DNA of 64,000 nt from Sphingobacteriaceae bacterium (GTDB taxonomy: Bacteria; Bacteroidota; Bacteroidia; B-17B0; Aurantibacillaceae). Both the position numbers and the translations under genes were made by a program. Of this stretch, positions 18,604-28,074 are shown piece after piece. Each line of letters opens with the position of its first letter. Position 1 is the first letter of the stretch. The stretch covers positions 310,001 to 374,000 of the forward strand of contig JADJLA010000002.1 of assembly GCA_016705695.1 (NCBI GenBank), given 5' to 3'. The notes below the pieces were generated by a model that saw only the letters and a list, made by a program, of their open reading frames with translations, did no database searches and was not told the DNA's origin.

Positions 18604-21600
18604 TTAAAATTCTAATTTATCCATTCTGCGAACCAACACATGCGTATCACGATTCACACCTACAGGACCCCAATAATTGAAGTGGTAAGAGAACTGTCCG
18701 TAACCACCCATCAAAAGGTTTGGCTTTAAGTGTACGCGAGTGAAACTATTGTGACCACCTGCGCGTTTTCCGCCTCTTACTTGTGATTTAGGAACTGAGT
18801 ATGTTCTTTCAGGAGAGTGATAAACTATACACACACCGCTCGGGATACGAGCACTTACGCAGGCACGTGTACAATAAACACCATGGTCATTATATACTTC
18901 TACCCAATCATTATCCTTGATACCAAGATCGGCTGCGTCTTTCTCACTCATCCAGCAAGGCTCCATACCCCTAGATAAAGTTAACATACGTAGTGTATCA
19001 CCATATGTTGAGTGGATATGCCATTTACCATGAGGCGTAAGCACGTTTAGCATTTTTGCTTTGCCATCATTCACTGTTTTTCTCAAGTCGCCATACGCTT
19101 CAGGTTTTGGAGACGGTTTGTAAGTAGGTAAATGCTCACCGAATGCTATATATCCATCATGATCCAGATAGAAAGATTGACGTCCGGTTAGTGTTCTCCA
19201 AGGCACTAAACAATCTACATTATAAGTGTAAGCACAATAAGCGCGACCATCATCCATTAAACCTGACCACAATGGTGAGTTATTATAACGGCGTGGTTGT
19301 GATTGAAGATCCTTGTAATCAATCTTCACATCTCTACTACCAATACCGTGCTGAAGAAGCGGCATACCAGTTTTCTTTTCCATATTGGTATATGCTCTTA
19401 CAGTAAGATGACCATTGGTGAGTGAAGAAAGTTTTAAGATCGCGTTGATCGCTTCAACATCATCTTTTACCGAAGGATACTCTGTACCATTAATTTTCTG
19501 TATATGCTTCTTATCGGCCAACATCTCAGTATAAGCATCGTCTGCCATAAAATTTACCCCGTGTGCTCCAATTTGATTTTTCAATAAATTTGCACCCAGC
19601 GAAATGTATTTATTATAGATCTGAGTATAATCCCTCTCTACGATAGCAATCTTGTGCATGGTTTTTCCAGGAATTGGCTCGCATTCCCCTTTATACCAAT
19701 CTTGTAATTTTGGTTGCGATATCTCATCAATACTATCGTGCGACAAAGGTACGTTCACAATATCCTTTACAGGAGTTGGGAAATGTTTCTTTGCTAATTC
19801 ACTGAACACTTTTGCAATGTACTGGAAGATCTGCCAATCGGTTTTTGATTCCCAAACCGGAGGCACAGCAGCAGATAACGGATGTATGAATGAGTGCATA
19901 TCAGTACTGTTGATATCTGCTTTTTCATACCATGATGCTGTAGGCAACACGATATCTGAATAAAGCGCTGTGGTATCCATCCTGAAGTTGATATCAACGA
20001 TCAGAGCCATCTTTCCTTTCGGAGCTTCACGCCATAACAATTCATGTACTTCATCTTTCGCCACTTCATCAGCAATCTTATTAGTATGTGTTCCTAAGTA
20101 ATGATCAAGCATATACTCATGTCCTTTTGCACTCGACATTAAAGCATTACCTCTCCATATAAACCAATTACGAGGGAAATTTATTTCATTATCCGGATCC
20201 ATCACCGAGTAGTTCAGCTCCTTTGATTTTAGTTTGCTTACTACATAATTTCTGATCTCATCATCATTAGTAGCACCTGATGCCATTGCATCTTTAGCTA
20301 TCTCCAGATTATTCTTGCTGTATTGCGGATAGAATGGCATCCATCCGTTTCTTACTGACATAGCAATCACATCGGCAGAGTGGAGATTACCCAATTTGCT
20401 TCCGTGAGGCACTTTGTTATACATTACTTGATTGTTATCGTATCTCCACTGATCAGAATTGATATAGTGCCAGATAGGACCTTGTTGCAAACGATTAGCA
20501 CCTTGCCAATCTTTGGCGGACATGATAGTTCCCCAAGAATCAACAGGAGCCAATTTTTCTTGACCAACATAGTGATTCATACCACCACCATTTACGCCAT
20601 TACAGCCTGTTAGCATTTGTGTCATGATCGCAGAACGATACATTAAATTATTATGGAACCAGTGACAAATTGCAGCTCCAACGATCACCATACATTTTCC
20701 TTTGGTTATCTCAGCTGTGCTTCCCCACTCGCGTGCTAATTGAAGTACTGTATCACGTCCTACGCCTGTAAATATCTCCTGCCATGCCGGAGTATAAGCC
20801 TGTTTTTCGTCGTTATAATCTTTAGGGTATTCTCCTGCTAATCCGCGCCCTACACCATATTGTCCCATGGTAAGGTCATAAACAGTAGTTACGGGAATCT
20901 TTCCATTTACTGTTTCAACATACTTCACCGGAACACCACGAACTGCTTTTTTATCTAAACCAAACTCAGTGAATTCAACATTTAATACTTCATCTTTATT
21001 ATTTAATAAAGTAAGAATTGGATCATAGGTAGAGTTGTCTTCACCATCTTCAAATTTCAGATTCCAATTTCCGGTTTTCTTAGCATCCCAACGCTGGCCC
21101 ATTGTGCCTTTTGGCATTACTAATTTACCTGAAGCATCCATATTAAGGAATTTCCAATCTCCATTCTCTATTCCTTGATATTTAGATAAACGATTTGCGC
21201 GAACCATTTTGCCCGGCAAATAATTATTTCCGTCTTTAATTAACTCAACAAGAAAAGGACAGTCGGTATAACGTTTAACATAATCCATAAAGTATGGCAC
21301 TTGACGGTCTACGTGGAATTCTTTTAGGATCACATGTGTAACTGCCATCCAAAACGCTCCATCGGAACCGGCGTGACAAGGAATCCATTGATCGGCATGT
21401 TTTGCAACCATGCTGAAGTCGGGAGACATTACCACTGTTTTTGTTCCGTTATGTTTTGATTCAGAGAAGAAGTGAATATCCGGTGTACGAGTCATACCAA
21501 GGTTTGCACCCATAGACACACAAAACTTTGAATTGTACCAATCGGCACTTTCACAAACGTCTGTTTGCTCACCCCAAATTTCAGGAAATGCTGTAGGAAG

Positions 21601-22221
21601 ATCGCAATACCAGTCGTAAAAACTTAAATTCACTCCACCAATCAATTGAAGGTATCGTGCTCCTGAAGCATAACTCAACATAGACATTGCGGGAATTGGC
21701 GAAAAACCAATAACTCTGTCCGGACCATACTTTTTAATTGTATATAAATTAGCAGATGCGATCAACTCAACCACTTCATCCCACTTCACGCGTCTAAATC
21801 CACCTTTTCCTCTAGCTTTTTGATAACGCTGTCTTTTAGTAGGATCACTTTGAATATTCTCCCATGCTTGGTAAGCATCTCCTCCACATTTACGTTTCTC
21901 TTCTTTAAAGATATCGAGTAATGCACCTCTCATCAAAGGATACTTAACCCTAATTGGGCTATATAAATACCATGAATAAGAAATACCTCTCTGACATCCT
22001 CTTGGTTCGTAAGGAGGTAAACTACTTTCTAGCAATGGATAATCCAACGCTTGTGTCTCCCATACTACAATACCATCTTTGACATATACTTGCCATGAAC
22101 AGCCACCTGTACAGTTTACACCATGTGTACTTCGTACAACTTTATCGTGCTGCCAGCGATTTCTGTAAAATTCTTCCCACTTACGGGTTTTCGGAGAAAT
22201 TATATCTTCAATCCAGCTCAT
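18604..22221 (-). CDS. narG: Respiratory nitrate reductase alpha subunit (Mo-bisMGD)
   Basis: NarG reduces nitrate to nitrite at a molybdenum bis-MGD centre. The 1205-residue product aligns by eye with E. coli NarG over its length. [12 protein letters not shown] with a further Cys holds the FS0 cluster (His ligand plus three Cys). The DWYCDLP segment contains the Asp molybdenum ligand. [10 protein letters not shown] and [18 protein letters not shown] are family blocks. It lacks a Tat signal, so the active site faces the cytoplasm and needs the NarK transporters encoded nearby. It lies 16 nt downstream of the di-haem cytochrome gene and precedes narH. Confidence 0.98.
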   Translation of the reverse strand: MSWIEDIISPKTRKWEEFYRNRWQHDKVVRSTHGVNCTGGCSWQVYVKDGIVVWETQALDYPLLESSLPPYEPRGCQRGISYSWYLYSPIRVKYPLMRGALLDIFKEEKRKCGGDAYQAWENIQSDPTKRQRYQKARGKGGFRRVKWDEVVELIASANLYTIKKYGPDRVIGFSPIPAMSMLSYASGARYLQLIGGVNLSFYDWYCDLPTAFPEIWGEQTDVCESADWYNSKFCVSMGANLGMTRTPDIHFFSESKHNGTKTVVMSPDFSMVAKHADQWIPCHAGSDGAFWMAVTHVILKEFHVDRQVPYFMDYVKRYTDCPFLVELIKDGNNYLPGKMVRANRLSKYQGIENGDWKFLNMDASGKLVMPKGTMGQRWDAKKTGNWNLKFEDGEDNSTYDPILTLLNNKDEVLNVEFTEFGLDKKAVRGVPVKYVETVNGKIPVTTVYDLTMGQYGVGRGLAGEYPKDYNDEKQAYTPAWQEIFTGVGRDTVLQLAREWGSTAEITKGKCMVIVGAAICHWFHNNLMYRSAIMTQMLTGCNGVNGGGMNHYVGQEKLAPVDSWGTIMSAKDWQGANRLQQGPIWHYINSDQWRYDNNQVMYNKVPHGSKLGNLHSADVIAMSVRNGWMPFYPQYSKNNLEIAKDAMASGATNDDEIRNYVVSKLKSKELNYSVMDPDNEINFPRNWFIWRGNALMSSAKGHEYMLDHYLGTHTNKIADEVAKDEVHELLWREAPKGKMALIVDINFRMDTTALYSDIVLPTASWYEKADINSTDMHSFIHPLSAAVPPVWESKTDWQIFQYIAKVFSELAKKHFPTPVKDIVNVPLSHDSIDEISQPKLQDWYKGECEPIPGKTMHKIAIVERDYTQIYNKYISLGANLLKNQIGAHGVNFMADDAYTEMLADKKHIQKINGTEYPSVKDDVEAINAILKLSSLTNGHLTVRAYTNMEKKTGMPLLQHGIGSRDVKIDYKDLQSQPRRYNNSPLWSGLMDDGRAYCAYTYNVDCLVPWRTLTGRQSFYLDHDGYIAFGEHLPTYKPSPKPEAYGDLRKTVNDGKAKMLNVLTPHGKWHIHSTYGDTLRMLTLSRGMEPCWMSEKDAADLGIKDNDWVEVYNDHGVYCTRACVSARIPSGVCIVYHSPERTYSVPKSQVRGGKRAGGHNSFTRVHLKPNLLMGGYGQFSYHFNYWGPVGVNRDTHVLVRRMDKLEF

Positions 22222-22237
22222 AATTTTAAGGATTTAA

Positions 22238-23098
22238 TTAGTTAATAGCTTTAATTTGACGTTCGTGATATTCTTTTTTAGTACTGTTATTCTTACGCTT
22301 ATTCCACATGACCATGATAATGCCGAACAGAACAATAAATCCTGCGAATCCTCCAAGTAACAATGGATTCCATCCCGCCACCTCAGATTTCTTTTCACCT
22401 GCGTCTTTTAAAAAGGCGCTAATGGCGGCGATCTCTTCGCTGGTTAATGGGTTATTTTTAAATGCTGCTGTCATTGCAGGAAATGGAGGGGAAGACAACA
22501 TACCGTTTAACCCTGCTTCTCCTCCTAATCTGGTGTAGCTATCTGTTAGATCTTTTGCTAAAACTCCTCCTGCAATCACACCATCGTAATTAACATTGTG
22601 GCAAGAGATACATGAAGCGCCTCCTTTAGAAAAAGCCATGCTGCCTTCAAAATATGCTCTTCCTTTAAGAATTTGATCCGGAGTTACGGTCGACGGTGTT
22701 TCTTTTTTTGCAGAAGCATCAGCAACAGGCTCAGAAACTGCAGCACCATCACTTTGTGCTCCGATGTACGCGATCACCGCTTTGATATCTTCATCCTTTA
22801 ATGGTTGATCAGGCATCACCATTCCGTTGAACTCATCAAAGATTGCTTTCGCATCCGCATCACCACTTTTAATGAATGCTTGTGACCCTTTTACAAATTT
22901 AATGATCCACTCCTCTTTTCTCTTTTTATGCACATTCATCAGGTCCGGCCCAACTACTTTTCCTTTGCCAATTGTATGACATGCACCGCAGGTTTGTTTG
23001 AAAGTAGCTTCACCGTTTTGTGCTATCAAAGGCAACTGAGAAGTACAAACAACCAATGCAAACACGCGAATTACATTTTTGATTGATTTACATTCCAT
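22238..23098 (-). CDS. Di-haem membrane cytochrome c, first gene of the nar operon (NarC-like position)
   Basis: This 286-residue protein has a signal peptide (ending near LPLIAQ), a first haem domain with CGACH and Met in MVMPDQPL, a linker, a second haem domain with CISCH and FPAMTAAF, and a C-terminal membrane anchor (LLLGGFAGFIVLFGIIMVMW). Domain one is a paralogue of the cytochrome behind narI. Canonical E. coli-type nar operons have no such gene. Thermus has a di-haem cytochrome, NarC, in its nar operon; homology to it is not claimed here. It is the first gene behind the regulated promoter at 23141-23184. Confidence 0.88.
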   Translation of the reverse strand: MECKSIKNVIRVFALVVCTSQLPLIAQNGEATFKQTCGACHTIGKGKVVGPDLMNVHKKRKEEWIIKFVKGSQAFIKSGDADAKAIFDEFNGMVMPDQPLKDEDIKAVIAYIGAQSDGAAVSEPVADASAKKETPSTVTPDQILKGRAYFEGSMAFSKGGASCISCHNVNYDGVIAGGVLAKDLTDSYTRLGGEAGLNGMLSSPPFPAMTAAFKNNPLTSEEIAAISAFLKDAGEKKSEVAGWNPLLLGGFAGFIVLFGIIMVMWNKRKNNSTKKEYHERQIKAIN

Positions 23099-23140
23099 AA
23101 TACTTATTTTAAATTGTTAATGTCTTATTGAATTTCTGTA

Positions 23141-23184
23141 CAAATATCATTGTTGTTCTATCAATTAAATATGATTATAATCAT
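23141..23184 (-). promoter_or_regulatory. Crp/Fnr-type operator plus -7 box for the cytochrome-narGHJI operon
   Basis: A perfect 14-bp palindrome ATGATTATAATCAT lies at 23171-23184. A 22-nt gap leads to GATATTTG (complement of 23141-23148), one mismatch from TAnnTTTG. The predicted leader before the ATG at 23098 is about 37 nt. Confidence 0.82.
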
Positions 23185-23196
23185 TATCCATCATAT

Positions 23197-23910
23197 TTAA
23201 TTTTTTCGGTTTGAAAGCTCAAGTATCTTTTCTTTATTAATTAACATTATTCTTTTTCCTTTCAATTCGATAAGATGATCTTTTACAAGTTCTGAAATAA
23301 CACGTATTGATGTTTCAGTAGTTGTACCAACCAAATGCCCTATATCTTCACGTTTAAGAGTGGCATTTATTGTACCATCCTTTTCGTACACTCCATAAAA
23401 CTCTTCTAACATAAGCAGTATCTCGGCAATTCTTCCCTTTACATGTTTCTGTGCCATGTTCAACATCATATTCTCTGCAAATCGAAGATCTCTGGTTAAC
23501 ACTTTAATGGTTTGAGCCGCTATCGCAGGATTAGAATAAAGCAGCTCAAAATAAATTTCCTTATTATAAAAACATACATATGTATCCTCGAGTGCTATTG
23601 CCGAAGCTTGATAGATATCGTTACAAAGGAGAGCTCTATAACCAATAAAATTGCCTGCTTTTGCCAACCGAACAATCTGCTCCTTGCCATCTTCACTTTC
23701 TTTGGTGATCTTCACATTTCCGTCGTGTATACAAAACAATCCTTTGGGCTCAGCCTTTTCTTTGAAAATATACTGCCCCTTCTTATATAATTGGAATACC
23801 TTTTTCTCGCTTAATCTCGAAAGTTCGGCCCCTTTAAAAACAGAAAAGATCCCTTGCGAACAAGTGGCGCAATTTGAACAAGAAGGGGCTTTTAATGCTT
23901 TTGATTCCAT
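23197..23910 (-). CDS. FNR-like transcriptional regulator with N-terminal CxxCxxC
   Basis: This 237-residue Crp/Fnr protein has an N-terminal cysteine cluster (C11, C14, C17) and a fourth candidate at C96 (YRALLCNDIY). That arrangement resembles FNR, which senses O2 through a [4Fe-4S] cluster. The beta-roll (KGQYIFKEKAEPKGLFCIHDGNVKI) is followed by the dimer helix and a winged helix with the DNA-contacting motif LKREDIGHLVGTTTETSIRVISEL. It lies between the nar operon and moeA, with a palindromic site upstream (23976-23989). It is the best candidate for the activator that binds the ATGAT-N4-ATCAT sites, though two other Crp/Fnr genes are present. O2 sensing is inferred from cysteines alone. 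Confidence 0.9.
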   Translation of the reverse strand: MESKALKAPSCSNCATCSQGIFSVFKGAELSRLSEKKVFQLYKKGQYIFKEKAEPKGLFCIHDGNVKITKESEDGKEQIVRLAKAGNFIGYRALLCNDIYQASAIALEDTYVCFYNKEIYFELLYSNPAIAAQTIKVLTRDLRFAENMMLNMAQKHVKGRIAEILLMLEEFYGVYEKDGTINATLKREDIGHLVGTTTETSIRVISELVKDHLIELKGKRIMLINKEKILELSNRKN

Positions 23911-23975
23911 AATACTTACAGGTCAAAATTAGCTAGTCAAACCGTTAGTAGTTCTAACCCATGTCATATATTAGT

Positions 23976-23989
23976 ATGATTTAAATCAT
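23976..23989. promoter_or_regulatory. Perfect palindromic Crp/Fnr-type site between fnr-like gene and moeA
   Basis: ATGATTTAAATCAT is a perfect palindrome 66 nt from the fnr-like start and 67 nt from moeA. On the moeA side TATCTTTA at 24007-24014 is a weak -7 box with a 17-nt gap. On the regulator side a perfect box TAATTTTG (complement of 23924-23931) stands 44 nt away, twice the usual spacing. It may serve both genes. Confidence 0.65.
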
Positions 23990-24056
23990 GCTTTCGGGTT
24001 TTGAAATATCTTTATTTAAGGTTATGATTTATGGCTGATTAACACTAATTTAGCTC

Positions 24057-25250
24057 ATGATTTCTAGTAAAGAAGCTGTACAAAAAGTAATAGAAGAAGC
24101 CCTGAAGTTCAGGCATATCCATGTTCTTTTAAAGATCGAAGAAGCCATTGGTCACCGAATGGCAAGCGACCTGAAGTCGATTTGCCACTCGCCCCCATTT
24201 GACCAGTCGGCCATGGACAACTATGCATTTCACTTATGTAATATTCAATCGAATGAGGCTATCCAAATATCGAAGGATGAGAATAGTGCCGGAAAATCAA
24301 AGATCAAACACATAAAACCACATTCTGCTATTCGGATCTTTACGGGTGCCAAAATACCTGCAAACGCCGATGTTGTAATTCCACAAGAACTCGTTGAAAT
24401 AGACGAGAAAGGAAAATTGCAGTTTGACAGGAGCAAATTTAAAGCCTTAGATAATATTCGCACAAAGGGTTCACAGTTTAAAAAAGGTGATGTGATTATT
24501 AAAAAAGGAGAACTACTTAACGCACCTCGTATTGCAATTGCCGCAACGGGAGGGCATTCAAAAATCAAAGTTTTTCGTTTTCCAACTGCTTCTATTACTG
24601 TTAGCGGTAATGAATTGGTAAAACCGGGCACTCCTTTAAAGAGCGACATGATCTATGAAAGCAATTCAATTATGCTTCATGCCATACTAAGCGAATATAA
24701 AATTCAAGTACATGGCGTATTTAGAAGCGAGGACAAGATCGCTTCGTTAAAGAAATGTATATCTAATTGCCTAAAGACATCTGACATTGTTCTGATCAGC
24801 GGCGGCATTTCTGTAGGGAAATATGATCTGGTAAAAGATGTTCTTAATGAATTGAAAGTTAAAACTGTTTTCCATAAAGTAAAACAAAAGCCCGGTAAAC
24901 CTTTGTATTTTGGAACGATAGGGAAAAAATTCGTTTTTGGATTACCCGGCAATCCTGCCGCATCGCTTACATGCTTTTACGAATATGTGATTCCACTTAT
25001 AAAAACACTTCAGGGAGATAAAGAACCTTTACGCATCATAAAAAAAGCAAGATTAGGTAATTCGTATTCAAAAAAAAGCGGATTAACTCATTTTTTAAAA
25101 GGGTACGTGAACGAAAAAAGTGCGAACATTCTCTCCGATCAGGAATCTTATAAGCTCACATCTTTTGCTGAAGCTAACTGCCTGATAATAATACCTGAAA
25201 ATGAAACCGAATTAAAAGCAGGAGACTTGGTTGACTATCATAGTATATAA
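24057..25250 (+). CDS. moeA: Molybdopterin molybdenumtransferase MoeA
   Basis: MoeA inserts molybdate into adenylated molybdopterin to form Mo-MPT. The 397-residue product has normal length. It shows CHSPPFDQSAMDNYA, the SAMDG-like active-site motif near residue 50. It also shows RIFTGAKIPANADVVIPQE, the SGGISVGKYDLV motif of the MPT-binding domain, and GLPGNPAASLTCFYEYV. It opens the rightward cofactor cluster. The next gene has its own promoter at 25252-25295. Confidence 0.96.
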   Translation: MISSKEAVQKVIEEALKFRHIHVLLKIEEAIGHRMASDLKSICHSPPFDQSAMDNYAFHLCNIQSNEAIQISKDENSAGKSKIKHIKPHSAIRIFTGAKIPANADVVIPQELVEIDEKGKLQFDRSKFKALDNIRTKGSQFKKGDVIIKKGELLNAPRIAIAATGGHSKIKVFRFPTASITVSGNELVKPGTPLKSDMIYESNSIMLHAILSEYKIQVHGVFRSEDKIASLKKCISNCLKTSDIVLISGGISVGKYDLVKDVLNELKVKTVFHKVKQKPGKPLYFGTIGKKFVFGLPGNPAASLTCFYEYVIPLIKTLQGDKEPLRIIKKARLGNSYSKKSGLTHFLKGYVNEKSANILSDQESYKLTSFAEANCLIIIPENETELKAGDLVDYHSI

Positions 25251-25251
25251 T

Positions 25252-25295
25252 ATGATTATTATCATTTGATGGCTTGAGGTATTAAGATAATTTTG
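25252..25295 (+). promoter_or_regulatory. Crp/Fnr-type operator plus -7 box for the modE-mob-moa operon
   Basis: The operator ATGATTATTATCAT is at 25252-25265, with a 22-nt gap and a perfect -7 box TAATTTTG at 25288-25295. The start codon candidates (25300 or 25306) lie at or within a few nt of the expected transcription start, so the mRNA may be nearly leaderless. The operator begins 2 nt after the moeA stop. Confidence 0.82.
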
Positions 25296-25299
25296 GGCA

Positions 25300-25629
25300 A
25301 TGAGAATGAATGTAAAAGGAAGGATATGGTTGGAAACAGCAAAAGGTACTTTTGCTGGAGAAGGAAGAATTACCTTGCTGGAAAGGATCATGGAACACGG
25401 CTCTATAACAGACGCGGCAAAATCAATGAAAATGAGTTACCGTCAGGCTTGGGAGCAGATAGATGCAATGAATAAACAAAGTGAAAAACCTTTAGTGATC
25501 AAAGTTTCGGGAGGTGCCGGCGGCGGCGGAAGCTTGATCACACATGAAGGAAAAAAAGTGATCGATATTTATAAGAAATTAAACGAGCAATTTGAGAAGT
25601 TCATTAAGAAACAATCCGATTTAGTTTAG
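25300..25629 (+). CDS. ModE N-terminal-like winged-helix regulator
   Basis: This 109-residue protein is a stand-alone LysR/ModE-type winged helix: GRIWLETAKGTFAGEGRITLLERIMEHGSITDAAKSMKMSYRQAWEQIDAMN, then a Gly-rich wing (GGAGGGGSLITHEGK). It matches the DNA-binding part of the molybdate regulator ModE but lacks the C-terminal molybdate-binding (TOBE/MOP) domains. How it would sense molybdate is therefore unclear. It leads the mobA-moaD-moeB-moaE-moaCB-mog cluster. No modABC transporter is in the window. The ATG at 25306 is a possible alternative start given the position of the -7 box. Confidence 0.87.
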   Translation: MRMNVKGRIWLETAKGTFAGEGRITLLERIMEHGSITDAAKSMKMSYRQAWEQIDAMNKQSEKPLVIKVSGGAGGGGSLITHEGKKVIDIYKKLNEQFEKFIKKQSDLV

Positions 25630-25669
25630 TTTTTTTTATGATTCGTTATTCTAAGTTAACTATAACGCA

Positions 25670-26254
25670 ATGCGTGAACCAATACAAATAAACGCTTATG
25701 TTCTGTGCGGAGGAAAAAGCACAAGGATGGGTACAGAAAAAGGCCTTGTGAATTTACAAGGAAAAGAATTTGTTAGACATATAACCGACACATTGAAGAG
25801 GATCACCGATTCCATCGCTATTATTGCTAATAACAATGGATATGAACGATTCGGATATAACATAATTGGCGATCTAGTAAAAGAAAAAGGTCCGCTGGCA
25901 GGAATTTATACAGGGCTTATGCATTCAAACAAAGAATTGAATCTGTTTCTTTCGTGCGACATTCCTTTGGTTAAAGAAGAAGCGATCATACATTTGATCG
26001 AATCGTCTGTAAAAAATGAGGGCGCTACAGTAACTGAACACAACGGTAAAACAGAACCACTATTTGCAGTTTATAGAAAAACACAGGCAACATTAATAAA
26101 GGAGTTACTTGATAAAGATGAATTAAGTGTAATGAATTCGCTTTCGATCATAGGATCACAAAAGATACCGCTGAGTGGAGAATCATTTTACGATGAAAAA
26201 ATGCTTTGCAACATCAACACAAAAAAGAACTTGAAATTTTGGAGGAGGAATTGA
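25670..26254 (+). CDS. mobA: Molybdenum cofactor guanylyltransferase MobA
   Basis: MobA transfers GMP from GTP to molybdopterin, the step that makes the (bis-)MGD form used by NarG. The 194-residue product has the nucleotidyltransferase signature LCGGKSTRMGTEKGL near the N-terminus, GPLAGIYTGLMHS, and the metal/nucleotide motif FLSCDIPLV. It lies 1 nt before moaD in the cofactor operon. Its presence fits the NarG requirement for a dinucleotide cofactor. Confidence 0.94.
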   Translation: MREPIQINAYVLCGGKSTRMGTEKGLVNLQGKEFVRHITDTLKRITDSIAIIANNNGYERFGYNIIGDLVKEKGPLAGIYTGLMHSNKELNLFLSCDIPLVKEEAIIHLIESSVKNEGATVTEHNGKTEPLFAVYRKTQATLIKELLDKDELSVMNSLSIIGSQKIPLSGESFYDEKMLCNINTKKNLKFWRRN

Positions 26255-26255
26255 A

Positions 26256-26492
26256 ATGGAAGATATAAGGATAGACCTATACGGCGTGCTCGCAGAAATC
26301 GCCGGCAAACAACAATTAATATACAGTAATATAAAGGATATACATTCGTTGAAGAAAAAAGTGAACACAAACTTTCCTGAGATGGATGCATATAACTACA
26401 TTATTGCGATAAACAACATGATCGTGCACGAGAACGTTCAGATCCCCTTAGGGTCTAGTATCGCTTTGATGCCACCATTTTCAGGAGGATAA
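26256..26492 (+). CDS. moaD: Molybdopterin synthase sulfur carrier subunit MoaD
   Basis: This is a 78-residue beta-grasp protein ending in PPFSGG. The terminal Gly-Gly is adenylated by MoeB and then thiocarboxylated to donate sulfur in molybdopterin synthase. It directly abuts moeB (next start 1 nt later), consistent with their working together. Confidence 0.93.
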   Translation: MEDIRIDLYGVLAEIAGKQQLIYSNIKDIHSLKKKVNTNFPEMDAYNYIIAINNMIVHENVQIPLGSSIALMPPFSGG

Positions 26493-27614
26493 ATGCTAAG
26501 TAAAGAAGAAATACAAAGATATGATCGACAGATCAAATTGAACGCAGTTGGATTGGAAGGCCAGCTTGCATTAAAGAATGCGAAAATACTTATCGTAGGC
26601 GCCGGAGGCTTGGGCTGCCCTGCCCTTCAATACCTTGCTGCTGCCGGAATAGGGAAGATAAGCATTATGGATGGAGACACTATTGGTATATCCAATTTGC
26701 AGCGGCAAATACTCTTCAGCACAAATGAATTAGGCAGATTAAAAGCTATTGTTGCTTGCGAAAAGGTGAAACAGATCAATCCTCATATTCATGTGCAAGC
26801 CATTCCAAAATTCCTTGATGCAAGAACTGCACTAGAGATATTCAGCGATCATGATCTGATACTTGACTGTACAGATAATTTTGCAAGCAGATATTTGATC
26901 AACGATGTTTGCAGCTTGTACAAACTACCATTTGTTTCGGCCGCCTTACACAAATTTCAAGGTCAGGTGGGAGTGTTTAACGTAGAAACTGAGAACGGAA
27001 AATATTCCGCCAATTACCGTGATATATTTCCTGAATCTGACAAGAGTAGCAAAAGTGTGAATTGCGATGAAGCCGGAGTACTTGCTGTACTTCCCGGAAT
27101 GATGGGATTGTATCAGGCCAACGAGGTCATTAAATATTTCATTAACAAAAAAGAGTGTTGCGTTAATAAGGTTTTATTCATCAATAGTAGCAGTCTTCAG
27201 CATTTTACTTTGGAGGCTGACTTGAAAATGCATGCGAAAAGAATGAGCATTGAGGAAATACTAAATAACACTTACGAAGTTCCATGTGCTTTAAGCAAAA
27301 CGATCAGCAGCGCGAAAGAATTATTTAAATTAACTTCTGAAAAAGGTTTTCATCTTATTGACGTTAGGGAGATCAACGAATTGCCCGAAGCAAACATTGA
27401 AGGCATTTTAAAAGTACCCCTCGGAAAAATTGCCGATCATGCTGAAGAATTAAGAACGCTGAGTAAGGTTATTTTTGTTTGTAAGTCAGGGGCAAGAAGT
27501 AAGAAAGCGCTTGAGTATATTAACACAATATATCCCAACATAGATTGCTACAGCTTTCAACCCGGTATTGAAACTTTGTTAAACTATTATAAAGAAACAA
27601 CACCACACATTTAA
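26493..27614 (+). CDS. moeB: MoeB-type adenylyltransferase with C-terminal rhodanese domain
   Basis: MoeB adenylates the MoaD C-terminus. The 373-residue product has the ThiF/MoeB nucleotide fold (IVGAGGLGCPALQYLAAAGIG, then DGDTIGISNLQRQILF and DCTDNFASRYLIND) and NCDEAGVLAVLPG. A rhodanese domain occupies about residues 270-373 (HLIDVREINELPEA, active-site VCKSGARSKKA). The fused rhodanese likely supplies persulfide for MoaD thiocarboxylation, as in MOCS3-type proteins. The zinc-binding CxxC pairs of many MoeB proteins are missing: YRDIFPE stands where YRCLFPE is usual. This is a visible departure from the family. Confidence 0.92.
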   Translation: MLSKEEIQRYDRQIKLNAVGLEGQLALKNAKILIVGAGGLGCPALQYLAAAGIGKISIMDGDTIGISNLQRQILFSTNELGRLKAIVACEKVKQINPHIHVQAIPKFLDARTALEIFSDHDLILDCTDNFASRYLINDVCSLYKLPFVSAALHKFQGQVGVFNVETENGKYSANYRDIFPESDKSSKSVNCDEAGVLAVLPGMMGLYQANEVIKYFINKKECCVNKVLFINSSSLQHFTLEADLKMHAKRMSIEEILNNTYEVPCALSKTISSAKELFKLTSEKGFHLIDVREINELPEANIEGILKVPLGKIADHAEELRTLSKVIFVCKSGARSKKALEYINTIYPNIDCYSFQPGIETLLNYYKETTPHI

Positions 27615-27616
27615 CT

Positions 27617-28063
27617 ATGGAAGATAAGAATTGGTATAATTTTAAATTTGCTGATGGGGCCATAACAGCCGAAGAAATTGCATTGAGTATAAAACCCCAA
27701 GGCACTGATAAGGCGGCAGGAGCCTATGCAATTTTTCTTGGGCAGGTGCGACAAGACACTATTGAAGGGAAGAATGTTCATGCAATAACCTATTCTTCAA
27801 ATGAAGAAATGGCAAAGCAAGCCTTTTTACAAATAGCCAATGATGCACGTGCTAAATTTGAAGTTAGATCACTTTCCATTATACATAGCAAAGAAGAAGT
27901 GAAGGGCGGTGAATTGTGTTTAATGGTACTTGTTACCTGCGGACATCGTAAAGAAAGCTTCATGGCTTGTGAATACATAGTTGAACGTTTAAAAAAAGAA
28001 GTTCCTATCTGGGGAAAAGAAATTCTGGAAGATGAAACACACTTGTGGAAAATAAATAAGTAA
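27617..28063 (+). CDS. moaE: Molybdopterin synthase catalytic subunit MoaE
   Basis: MoaE converts cPMP to molybdopterin using MoaD thiocarboxylate. The 148-residue product has AGAYAIFLGQVRQDTIEGKNVHAITYSSNEEMA, the HSKEEVKGGELCLMVLVTCGHRKESF segment and the conserved Lys-rich active-site region VERLKKEVPIWGKEIL. It has normal length and lies 2 nt after moeB. Confidence 0.94.
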   Translation: MEDKNWYNFKFADGAITAEEIALSIKPQGTDKAAGAYAIFLGQVRQDTIEGKNVHAITYSSNEEMAKQAFLQIANDARAKFEVRSLSIIHSKEEVKGGELCLMVLVTCGHRKESFMACEYIVERLKKEVPIWGKEILEDETHLWKINK

Positions 28064-28074
28064 TATAAATAATC

